NCBI GenBank assembly: GCA_964573885.1
Contig: CAZNLL010000179.1
Location: 1 to 5,907 of the forward strand
Source: CAZNLL01 sp964573885
GTDB lineage: Bacteria > Desulfobacterota > DSM-4660 > Desulfatiglandales > Desulfatiglandaceae
Length of the DNA stretch: 5,907 nt
Direction: 5' to 3'
Shown: positions 1-4,880 of the stretch, one piece after another
Layout: every line of letters starts with the position of its first letter
Position numbering within the stretch: position 1 is the stretch's first letter
Position numbers and translations under genes: made by a program
Notes under the pieces: model-generated
The model's input: only the letters and a program-made list of their open reading frames with translations
What the model was told of the DNA's origin: nothing
Database searches by the model: none

Positions 1-1
1 C

Positions 2-652
2 ATCGGTATCGTGGGCATGAACGAGGCGTGCCTCAATTTCCTGGGCCACGATATCGGCAGTGACGAGGGAAGGGCCTTTTCCCTGGAGGTCATGGAATTC
101 ATCAGGGAGGTCATTGCAGAGGCCCAGGAGAGCACAGGCGAGATTTTCAACCTGGAGGCCACCCCCGCCGAAGGTACGTCCTACCGCCTGGCCATGCTTG
201 ACAAGAAGCGATACCCCGGCACCCTTTGTGCCAACGAGGGCGCTTACGCGGAGGGCGCGGCCCCCTTTTACACCAATTCCACCCAGCTTCCCGTGAATTA
301 TACAGACGACATTTTTGAAACCCTCAAGCTTCAAGATGATCTCCAGACCGAATACACGGGGGGAACGGTCCTTCACATCTATCTGGGAGAAGGTGTGGAC
401 GATACAAGGGTGATAAAGGGGTTAATTGATAAGATCGTAAGCCGGTTTCGACTCCCCTATTTCACCCTTACCCCCACCTTCAGCGTCTGCCCGGCCCACG
501 GCTATCTGCGGGGTGAGCAGACACGATGTCCGGTTTGTCACCAGGAGACCGAGGTCTATTCAAGGGTGGTCGGTTATCTGAGGCCTGTGAAGCAGTGGAA
601 TGACGGAAAGCAAGCGGAATTCAGCCTGCGCAAGACCTTTAAGGTCGCCTAG
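2..652 (+). CDS. nrdD: Anaerobic (class III) ribonucleoside-triphosphate reductase, C-terminal part (5' end outside window)
   Basis: This is the C-terminal 216 residues of a glycyl-radical enzyme that reduces ribonucleoside triphosphates to deoxyribonucleotides in the absence of oxygen. The reading frame is open from the first complete codon at base 2, so the start lies upstream; full-length relatives are about 700 residues. Visible family signatures are the ATPAEGTSYRLA block, the FYTNSTQLPV block and, near the end, the glycyl-radical loop RVVGYLRPVKQWNDGK. The Gly in RVVGY (codon 572-574) should be the residue that carries the radical, 25 residues before the C-terminus. Just before it, CPAHGY and CPVC (codons from 488 and 527) match the zinc site that holds the C-terminal domain. 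The gene is followed after 31 bp by its activase, nrdG, on the same strand, so both are probably one transcript. The family call is very secure; the promoter is not in the window. Confidence 0.96.
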   Translation: MGIVGMNEACLNFLGHDIGSDEGRAFSLEVMEFIREVIAEAQESTGEIFNLEATPAEGTSYRLAMLDKKRYPGTLCANEGAYAEGAAPFYTNSTQLPVNYTDDIFETLKLQDDLQTEYTGGTVLHIYLGEGVDDTRVIKGLIDKIVSRFRLPYFTLTPTFSVCPAHGYLRGEQTRCPVCHQETEVYSRVVGYLRPVKQWNDGKQAEFSLRKTFKVA

Positions 653-670
653 CCGCCCGGGCCTCATCAC

Positions 671-675
671 GGAGG
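671..675 (+). promoter_or_regulatory. Ribosome binding site of nrdG
   Basis: GGAGG lies 8 bp before ATG 684. It decides the start of nrdG against the in-frame upstream ATG at 600. Confidence 0.7.
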
Positions 676-683
676 GGTCAATC

Positions 684-1376
684 ATGTTACTGGGAGGGCT
701 GCAAAAAAATTCCTTTATCGATTACCCGGGAAAAATAAGCTGTGTCCTTTTTACGGCGGGATGCAACTTTGATTGCCCCTACTGCCACAATCCCGGCCTG
801 GTCAGGGGGCCGTGCCGCCCTTCCCTGGACGAGGGCTGCTTTTTTAACTTCCTGAAAGAGCACAAGGGATTTCTGGACGGTGTGGTCATTTCCGGGGGGG
901 AACCCACGCTCCAGGGCGACCTCACGGGCCTTTGCAGGAGGGTCAAGCAAATGGGATATCCCGTCAAACTTGACACCAACGGAAGCCGGCCCCAGGTCCT
1001 TAGGGAGGTCATCGAGGAAGGCCTTGTGGATTATGTGGCTATGGACATAAAAACCGATCCTTTCTGCTACACCCCTGTCATAAAAAAGGATGTGAATTCA
1101 GAAGATATCCTCTCAAGCATCCGGGTCATCATGCATTCGGCCCCTGCCTATGAGTTCAGGACCACCTGCGTCAAGCCCCTTGTGGATGAAAGGGTCCTTG
1201 AAAATATCGCACGCCTTATTTCCGGGGCCAAGCTCTATGCACTGCAGCGGTTTCACGAGACCGAAGTGCTTCATCCAGAATTTTTTCAACAGGGCGGGGC
1301 CTTTTTCACGGACCGGGAACTGGAGGCCTTAAAGGCCATCGCCGAGCCCTGGGTGGAGCGGTGCGTGGTGCGTTAG
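684..1376 (+). CDS. nrdG: Anaerobic ribonucleotide reductase activating protein (radical SAM activase)
   Basis: This is the radical S-adenosylmethionine enzyme that installs the glycyl radical on NrdD. The 230-residue product has the 4Fe-4S binding motif CNFDCPYC (C27, C31, C34; C-x3-C-x2-C), the GGEP motif that contacts SAM (residues 71-74), then KLDTNG (95-100) and MDIK (120-123), all in the order usual for radical SAM activases. At 230 residues it matches the longer NrdG2-type activase rather than the roughly 155-residue E. coli NrdG. I chose ATG 684 because GGAGG lies 8 bp upstream and because residues MLLGGLQKNSFIDYPGK form the typical N-terminus; an in-frame ATG at 600 would overlap nrdD by 53 bp and add 28 low-complexity residues. 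It is 31 bp downstream of nrdD and very probably co-transcribed. The gene ends 59 bp from the tail of a convergent operon. Confidence 0.95.
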   Translation: MLLGGLQKNSFIDYPGKISCVLFTAGCNFDCPYCHNPGLVRGPCRPSLDEGCFFNFLKEHKGFLDGVVISGGEPTLQGDLTGLCRRVKQMGYPVKLDTNGSRPQVLREVIEEGLVDYVAMDIKTDPFCYTPVIKKDVNSEDILSSIRVIMHSAPAYEFRTTCVKPLVDERVLENIARLISGAKLYALQRFHETEVLHPEFFQQGGAFFTDRELEALKAIAEPWVERCVVR

Positions 1377-1435
1377 CGGTTTCGGAGTTAAGGCGCGACT
1401 CACAGGATCAAGGCCGGCTGCTTTGAAGGCAAGGA
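1377..1435. other. Short convergent intergenic region, no clear terminator
   Basis: This 59-bp gap separates the stop of nrdG (+) from the stop of the permease gene (-). I looked for a GC-rich hairpin followed by a T-run on either strand and found none. There is only a 7-bp direct repeat, AGGATCA, near 1404 and 1433. The two operons may therefore read into each other or end by Rho. Confidence 0.5.
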
Positions 1436-2278
1436 TCACGGGCGCTTCAGGAATTGGGACCCCCCCAGAACGGCAAGATAGACCAGACCGGCCAATACAA
1501 TGGTGGTGGCCCCGGCGGGCAGATCTGGGCCATAGGAGACGGCCAGTCCGGCGGTGGTGAAGAGGCCGGTAAACAAGGCGGCAAAGACCATGGTATGCCA
1601 CAACCGGCGTGTGAACTGGGCCGCAATGGCAGCAGGCAGGGTGAGCAAGGCGATGACCATGACAATCCCCACTACCGTGACCAGCAAGACCACCGTGAGG
1701 GCCGTGAGACACAGGAGAAGGAGATAGAAGAATTCCACGTTGATGCCGCGGAGGCGGGCGAATTCCTCGTCGAAGCACACAGCGAGAAGTTGTCTGTAGA
1801 AGACAACGCCCACGGACACGACCAGGACATCAAGACCGGCAATGAGCCACAGGTCCCCGGCAGAGACCATGAGGATGTTGCCGAAGAGATAGCTCATCAG
1901 GTTTTCACTGTAACCGGGTGTCTTGAATATAAATAGGATGCCCACGGCCATGCCGATGGCCCAAACGGCACTAATCACCGTGTCCTCCCTTTGCCGGGCC
2001 TTAAGGCTGACCAGGCCGATGACCAATCCGGCCACCAGGGACGCGCCCACCGCTCCGTAAAGGGGGTGGAGCCAGTCCCAGCCGTATACCACCTGACCAT
2101 ACCTGGCCGCACCCATGCCCCCCAGGACACTATGGGCGATACCCCCTGCAATATATGTGATACGCCTCGTGACCACGTAGCTGCCGATAATGCCGCAGGC
2201 AATACTGGCCAGGATCCCGGTGAGAAAGGCGTATTGAAGGAAGGGTTGTGCTTTTAAATCAATAATGAATTCACACAA
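1436..2278 (-). CDS. Metal ABC transporter permease, ABC-3 (ZnuB/MntB/TroC) family
   Basis: This is the membrane subunit of a high-affinity metal importer, probably for zinc or manganese. The product is very hydrophobic, with about eight or nine membrane segments (roughly residues 13-36, 42-60, 72-92, 100-118, 143-160, 183-203, 204-222, 227-247 and 255-273 of 280). GGIAHSVLGGMG (residues 45-56) matches the conserved SHxVLPG block of this family, and DEEFARLRGIN (170-180) is the cytoplasmic loop expected to touch the ATPase. I prefer the TTG start at 2278: it gives the family-like N-terminus MCEFIIDL, has GGGGG five bases upstream (2284-2288) and overlaps the ATPase stop by only 8 bp. The alternative is ATG at 2335 (299 residues), which would overlap the ATPase by 65 bp and add an unconserved-looking leader. 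It is the last gene of a four-gene minus-strand operon. The metal cannot be decided from sequence, so I give no symbol. Confidence 0.92.
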   Translation of the reverse strand: MCEFIIDLKAQPFLQYAFLTGILASIACGIIGSYVVTRRITYIAGGIAHSVLGGMGAARYGQVVYGWDWLHPLYGAVGASLVAGLVIGLVSLKARQREDTVISAVWAIGMAVGILFIFKTPGYSENLMSYLFGNILMVSAGDLWLIAGLDVLVVSVGVVFYRQLLAVCFDEEFARLRGINVEFFYLLLLCLTALTVVLLVTVVGIVMVIALLTLPAAIAAQFTRRLWHTMVFAALFTGLFTTAGLAVSYGPDLPAGATTIVLAGLVYLAVLGGSQFLKRP

Positions 2279-3020
2279 TGACGCCCCCGTTCCGAGCAAC
2301 GGTGTCGTGGCGCACCATGCGTACGTCACACCCATAGATCTCGTTGATCATCTCTCCGGTGATTTCGCTGGTGGGGTGGACCACCACCCGGCGGTTTACA
2401 CAGGCCACGGTCTTGACGTAGCGTGACACAAACCCCAGGTCATGGGTGACCAGGGCCACTGTGACCTCATGATTGAGTTCTTTTAGGATTTCAAAGAGCT
2501 CGGTTTCCACCACCGCGTCCACATGGGATGTGGGTTCATCGAGGAGGAGGATCTTTGGATCAGAGGCCAGGGCCCGGGCGATGAGTACACGCTGTTGCTG
2601 TCCGCCCGAAAGATCTGAGAAGGCCCGGTTGCGTACACCATAGAGCTCGAGTTTTTGAAGGGCCTCGGTGGCCGCCTGCCTGTCCGAGGACCGGTAAAAA
2701 CCCTTGCCCCTCCCCAGGCGGCCCATGAGGACGACGTCCATAACGCTCACCGGAAACAGGGGGTCCAGGGAGGCATGCTGGGGCATATACCCGATCTGGG
2801 AACGGGCCTGTTCCGGGGGTTTTCCAAAAACGCGGACCCTCCCCCCCGTTGGCCTGAGGAGACCCAGGATGAGCTTGAGAAGGGTGGTTTTTCCGCCCGC
2901 GTTAGGCCCCACGATACAAAGGAAATCCCTTTCTTGGACCTTGAGAGTCACCTTGTCCAAAACGATCACTCCATTGTACGAGAAAGACACGTCTTCGAGT
3001 TGGATTACAGGGTCTTTCAT
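2271..3020 (-). CDS. Metal ABC transporter ATP-binding protein (ZnuC/MntA-type)
   Basis: This is the cytoplasmic ATPase that powers the importer. All catalytic elements of an ABC protein are present in the 249-residue product: Walker A GPNAGGKT (residues 38-45, Lys44), Q-loop Gln81 in GYMPQ, signature LSGGQ (137-141), Walker B ILLLDEP (157-163) with catalytic Glu162, and the switch His193 in VTHD. The motif GYMPQHASLDPLFPVSVMDVVLMG is typical of the zinc/manganese cluster of ABC ATPases. The start at ATG 3020 has GGAGG six bases upstream, lying in the last codons of the binding-protein gene, whose stop is only 3 bp away. The two proteins are thus likely to be coupled in translation. The gene runs into the permease gene at its 3' end. 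It appears intact, so the transporter should be functional as far as the ATPase is concerned. Confidence 0.95.
   Translation of the reverse strand: MKDPVIQLEDVSFSYNGVIVLDKVTLKVQERDFLCIVGPNAGGKTTLLKLILGLLRPTGGRVRVFGKPPEQARSQIGYMPQHASLDPLFPVSVMDVVLMGRLGRGKGFYRSSDRQAATEALQKLELYGVRNRAFSDLSGGQQQRVLIARALASDPKILLLDEPTSHVDAVVETELFEILKELNHEVTVALVTHDLGFVSRYVKTVACVNRRVVVHPTSEITGEMINEIYGCDVRMVRHDTVARNGGVIV
2284..2288 (-). promoter_or_regulatory. Probable ribosome binding site of the permease gene
   Basis: On the minus strand GGGGG sits 5 bases before the TTG at 2278, inside the last codons of the ATPase gene. It supports the TTG start and translational coupling. It is G-rich rather than a perfect GGAGG, so the support is moderate. 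Confidence 0.45.
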
Positions 3021-3023
3021 GTC

Positions 3024-3950
3024 TTACCTCCCCTCTCCCCTTGAGAGCCCCTTTTTGATGGCAGCGGCTATGCGTCTTAGATTGGCCATATAATCCGGGG
3101 CCAGGGGATCGATGGGCACCACGGCGCCGCCGATGGCCTTGGCAATGGTCTTTGCATCCTTTTTTGCGTACTGGGGCTGCATAAAGATGACCTTGACGTG
3201 CTTTCTCCGGGCCCGTTCAATGAGCATGGCCAATTGCCTGGGACTGGGTGTCTTCCCCTCCATTTCTATGGGCACCTGGGTGAGACCGTAAGAATCGGCA
3301 AAATAGCCGAAGGCGGGGTGGAATACGAAAAAGCGGCCGCCCTTTACCGGTGCGAGGATCCCGGTGATCTCGGCATCAACCCGGTCCAGGTCCGCCAGGA
3401 AGGTCTGGAGATTTTGCCTCAGGGCCGGAGCGCTTTCAGGGATGATTTGCACCAAGGCCTCACAAATGGTGCCCGCCTGGGTCTTCACCCGCTTGGGGTC
3501 CAGCCAGATGTGTGGATCAGGGGCCTGGGACCCGTGGGCCCCTTTAAAGAAGCGCAGTTTCACGCCCCTTCGTGTATCGATAATTTTTAGGTTTTTGAAA
3601 AGACGGGATATTTTTGGGACGAGTGTCTCTTCAAAGGGAACGCCTATCCTGAAGTACAGCCTTGATTGTGACAGCCTGGACATCTGTTTTGGCGAGGGTT
3701 CGTATGTGGCGGGGGACCGGCCCGGGCCCACGAGAGGATGGACCTCCACCCAGGGCCCGCCCACCCTTTCAACAAAATAGACCTGGGGGAGGATGCTCAC
3801 AAAGGTGGTGATGCGGTCTGCCTGTACAGAGGGAACAGGGGCCACAAGGGTGACAAGGATCACCAAAACACCTATCCATGGCGAGGTTTTCACCAGACCG
3901 CCTGTGGCACATTGCATCGTCATTTTTGCAGTGTTCACTCGAAGGCTCAT
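3024..3950 (-). CDS. Periplasmic metal-binding protein of ABC transporter (cluster 9, ZnuA/TroA-like)
   Basis: This is the extracytoplasmic receptor that captures the metal and delivers it to the permease. The 308-residue product starts with an export signal: a basic stretch, a hydrophobic core at about residues 25-39 (WIGVLVILVTLVAPV) and a likely signal peptidase I site after VQA at 44; no lipobox Cys is seen, so it should be soluble in the periplasm. Family motifs are VSILPQVYFVERVGG (51-65), TYEPSPKQM (82-90), DPHIWLDP (145-152, His147), FHPAFGYFADSYGL (210-223, His211) and IDPL with Asp281. These supply His, His and Asp ligands, but the first expected ligand His, just before TYEPSP, is Ala81. 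There is no His-rich loop of the kind seen in many ZnuA proteins. The ATG at 3950 overlaps the upstream gene's TGA as ATGA, which supports this start despite a weak SD; in-frame ATGs 27 and 33 bp downstream are alternatives. Confidence 0.93.
   Translation of the reverse strand: MSLRVNTAKMTMQCATGGLVKTSPWIGVLVILVTLVAPVPSVQADRITTFVSILPQVYFVERVGGPWVEVHPLVGPGRSPATYEPSPKQMSRLSQSRLYFRIGVPFEETLVPKISRLFKNLKIIDTRRGVKLRFFKGAHGSQAPDPHIWLDPKRVKTQAGTICEALVQIIPESAPALRQNLQTFLADLDRVDAEITGILAPVKGGRFFVFHPAFGYFADSYGLTQVPIEMEGKTPSPRQLAMLIERARRKHVKVIFMQPQYAKKDAKTIAKAIGGAVVPIDPLAPDYMANLRRIAAAIKKGLSRGEGR
3027..3031 (-). promoter_or_regulatory. Ribosome binding site of the ATPase gene
   Basis: GGAGG on the minus strand lies 6 bases before ATG 3020, within the final codons of the upstream binding-protein gene. 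This arrangement favours coupled translation. Confidence 0.65.
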
Positions 3951-4234
3951 TTCTTTGATGGTGCCTTGTCCCTCTCGTGAGGTCCATTCTCGCAGACCAG
4001 GAACCGTTCATGGCAGTTGCGACACCATTTTACAGAATGGTCGGCCGCAAAATCATCCCAATGGTGCTTCTGGCTCGGTGTGAGCCAGCCTGTGCCGTTG
4101 CACAGGGGGCACACGCTTCCCAGATAGGCCATAATGGCGGAACGGATGAATTCGGAGCGGTTGGGGATTTCCCCGATGGCGTCCAGCAGGTCCTGATCCG
4201 CTTTAAAGGTGATGATTTCCTGTTTTTTGCCCAT
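3947..4234 (-). CDS. Small ribbon-helix-helix protein with Cys/His-rich C-terminus; candidate metal-responsive repressor
   Basis: The 95-residue product has two parts. Residues 5-39 read as a CopG/Arc-type ribbon-helix-helix DNA-binding unit: a beta-strand QEIITFKAD, a first helix around DLLDAIGEI, then the NRSEFIRSAIMAYL turn and second helix. Residues 42-81 form a likely metal-binding part with CPLC (42, 45), CRNC (71, 74), Cys81 and His57, 58, 66, 75 and 86. I recall similar RHH proteins with CPLCxGTG in anaerobic Deltaproteobacteria, but do not know a characterised member. ATG 4234 is chosen because a strong AGGAGGAGG lies six bases upstream; an in-frame ATG at 4321 would place the start inside the divergent promoter palindrome. 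It is the first gene of the metal-transport operon and overlaps the next gene as ATGA. Role as metal sensor is inference from domain content and position. Confidence 0.85.
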   Translation of the reverse strand: MGKKQEIITFKADQDLLDAIGEIPNRSEFIRSAIMAYLGSVCPLCNGTGWLTPSQKHHWDDFAADHSVKWCRNCHERFLVCENGPHERDKAPSKK

Positions 4235-4240
4235 AAAAGG

Positions 4241-4249
4241 CCTCCTCCT
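4241..4249 (-). promoter_or_regulatory. Strong ribosome binding site of the ribbon-helix-helix gene
   Basis: AGGAGGAGG on the minus strand is 6 bases before ATG 4234. It decides this start against the upstream in-frame ATG at 4321. Confidence 0.75.
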
Positions 4250-4271
4250 GGTCAAGACATTTTTTATGGCA

Positions 4272-4302
4272 ATTTTATTACAATGTATTACTGCTTTGTC
4301 AA
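4272..4302 (-). promoter_or_regulatory. Sigma70-type promoter of the metal-transport operon
   Basis: On the minus strand a perfect -35 box TTGACA occupies 4302-4297. The -10 is less clear: AATAAA at 17 bp spacing (4279-4274) or TAAAAT at 19 bp spacing (4277-4272). Transcription would start near 4265, giving a leader of about 30 bases before the strong SD. The -35 box is inside one arm of a perfect inverted repeat. Confidence 0.55.
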
Positions 4303-4320
4303 GCTGGAAAAAGCTTGACA
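4297..4320. promoter_or_regulatory. Perfect 9+9 bp inverted repeat, candidate shared operator
   Basis: TGTCAAGCT (4297-4305) and AGCTTGACA (4312-4320) are exact reverse complements separated by the 6 bases GGAAAA. Each arm holds a TTGACA -35 box of one of two divergent promoters, so a protein bound to the palindrome would cover both. The site lies about 60 bp upstream of the ribbon-helix-helix gene and about 85 bp upstream of the FeoA-like gene. The repeat itself is certain; its role as an operator is inferred. Confidence 0.6.
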
Positions 4321-4343
4321 CAACCCTGGGAAAGAATTAGTAT
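4315..4343 (+). promoter_or_regulatory. Sigma70-type promoter of the feoA-like gene
   Basis: TTGACA (4315-4320), 17 bp, then TAGTAT (4338-4343) is a near-consensus housekeeping promoter with ideal spacing. The start of transcription would be near 4350, leaving a leader of about 55 bases before ATG 4406. The -35 box is the right arm of the inverted repeat. Confidence 0.7.
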
Positions 4344-4387
4344 TCCAAAACTTAGTTAGGGCGCCTCAACATAGGCAACCACGAGAT

Positions 4388-4405
4388 GGAGGTGGCATAA
4401 AGGAG
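4388..4405 (+). promoter_or_regulatory. Two SD-like elements before the feoA-like gene
   Basis: GGAGG at 4388-4392 is 13 bases from ATG 4406, slightly far, while AGGAG at 4401-4405 touches the ATG and is too close. The first is the more likely ribosome binding site. No other in-frame ATG is present nearby, so the start stays at 4406 with a little doubt. Confidence 0.4.
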
Positions 4406-4621
4406 ATGATCCTGAGCGAGGTGGGTCCTGGAAAGGAAGTTATCCTTTCAGGCATAAACGGGGGCCGGGGCCTGAAGTCAAAACTCTACAGCATGGGACT
4501 CGTCCCGGGTACCAGGCTTACCGTTCTCAATGCAAACGGCGGCGGCCCGATCATGATCCGGGTGAGGGATTCAAGGCTGGCCATCGGTCGGGGCATGGCC
4601 GATAAGATTTTGGTCAAATAA
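4406..4621 (+). CDS. feoA: FeoA-family small SH3-like protein (orphan, no adjacent feoB)
   Basis: The 71-residue product fits the FeoA family (usual length about 75): a small cytoplasmic beta-barrel domain that normally works with the ferrous iron transporter FeoB. Matching features are the opening LSEVGPGKEVILSGINGGRGLKSKL, the turn YSMGLVPGTRLTVL (residues 28-41), GGGPIMIRV and the closing block SRLAIGRGMADKILVK. There are no membrane segments and no Cys. No feoB follows: the next 259 bp are non-coding and then an unrelated gene lies on the other strand. It is transcribed away from the metal-transport operon, from a promoter whose -35 box shares a palindrome with that operon's promoter, so the two are probably regulated together. 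Whether it modulates a distant FeoB or the nearby ABC importer cannot be told from sequence. The family call is good; the function in this setting is open. Confidence 0.87.
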   Translation: MILSEVGPGKEVILSGINGGRGLKSKLYSMGLVPGTRLTVLNANGGGPIMIRVRDSRLAIGRGMADKILVK

Positions 4622-4880
4622 AAATTTTTTTGGGTCCATATTAGGGGACCCTAATATTATTAGCTAATTCTATAAGTCCTGGGTTCCAGATCACCAAATG
4701 GGTCCTTATATTCGCCTTTCTTTTCCCCGGGTGGGGCCGGTGCCAAGAGATGTCGATCCAGGAGATCAGAGAGGCGCTGAACCACGCATTTAAATCCGCT
4801 GTCCTTTGATCTACTCGAAATTCAAGGTGGTTCCTTTCCTGTCGAAGATAGCCATCCCTTTTTTGAATTTGGTTTCTCTC
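4622..4880. other. AT-rich intergenic region with inverted repeats, no convincing gene
   Basis: This stretch lies between the feoA stop and the stop of the minus-strand gene. It contains a block of inverted repeats (4632-4668) and a more GC-rich patch at about 4723-4795. In that patch a frame is open from 4645 to 4806 and ends in a 19-residue tail after an ATG at 4750 (MSIQEIREALNHAFKSAVL); it has no good start and no family that I recognise, and could be a gene relic or chance. Another short frame (ATG 4698) has no support either. I found no tRNA cloverleaf. An 8-bp inverted repeat, AAATTCAA (4818-4825) with TTGAATTT (4863-4870), flanks 37 bases just beyond the 3' end of the minus-strand gene. 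Confidence 0.5.
4632..4657. repeat. Overlapping inverted repeats after feoA
   Basis: GGGTCC (4632-4637) can pair with GGACCC (4646-4651), and ATATTAGGG (4638-4646) is the exact reverse complement of CCCTAATAT (4649-4657). The two hairpins share bases and exclude each other. A 10-bp palindrome, ATTAGCTAAT, follows at 4659-4668. A run of seven T (4625-4631) precedes rather than follows the structure, so it is not a standard intrinsic terminator for feoA, though it could still slow or end transcription. Confidence 0.5.

Noticed and set aside
1404..1440. Imperfect GATCAAGGCC / GGCAAGGATC pairing in the convergent gap as a terminator.
   Set aside because: The arms are not complementary in the middle and there is no T-run after it on either strand.
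1329..1778. Minus-strand frame of 149 codons overlapping the permease and the end of nrdG.
   Set aside because: It is another frame of the permease gene with a Pro/His/Arg-rich translation and no recognisable family.
1454..1936. Long plus-strand open frame of 160 codons within the permease region.
   Set aside because: It lies opposite a clearly conserved membrane protein, its translation is rich in Gly, Gln, His and Asp with no domain, and it has no credible SD. It is an antisense shadow of a GC-rich gene.
4235..4321. N-terminal extension of the ribbon-helix-helix protein from ATG 4321 (29 extra residues).
   Set aside because: The extension would run through the promoter and the palindrome, while the ATG at 4234 has a strong SD and gives the usual short N-terminus before the first beta-strand.
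4677..4700. tRNA-like sequence GGTTCCAGATC resembling a T-loop.
   Set aside because: The flanking bases do not form a T-stem and no acceptor, D or anticodon stem can be drawn around it.
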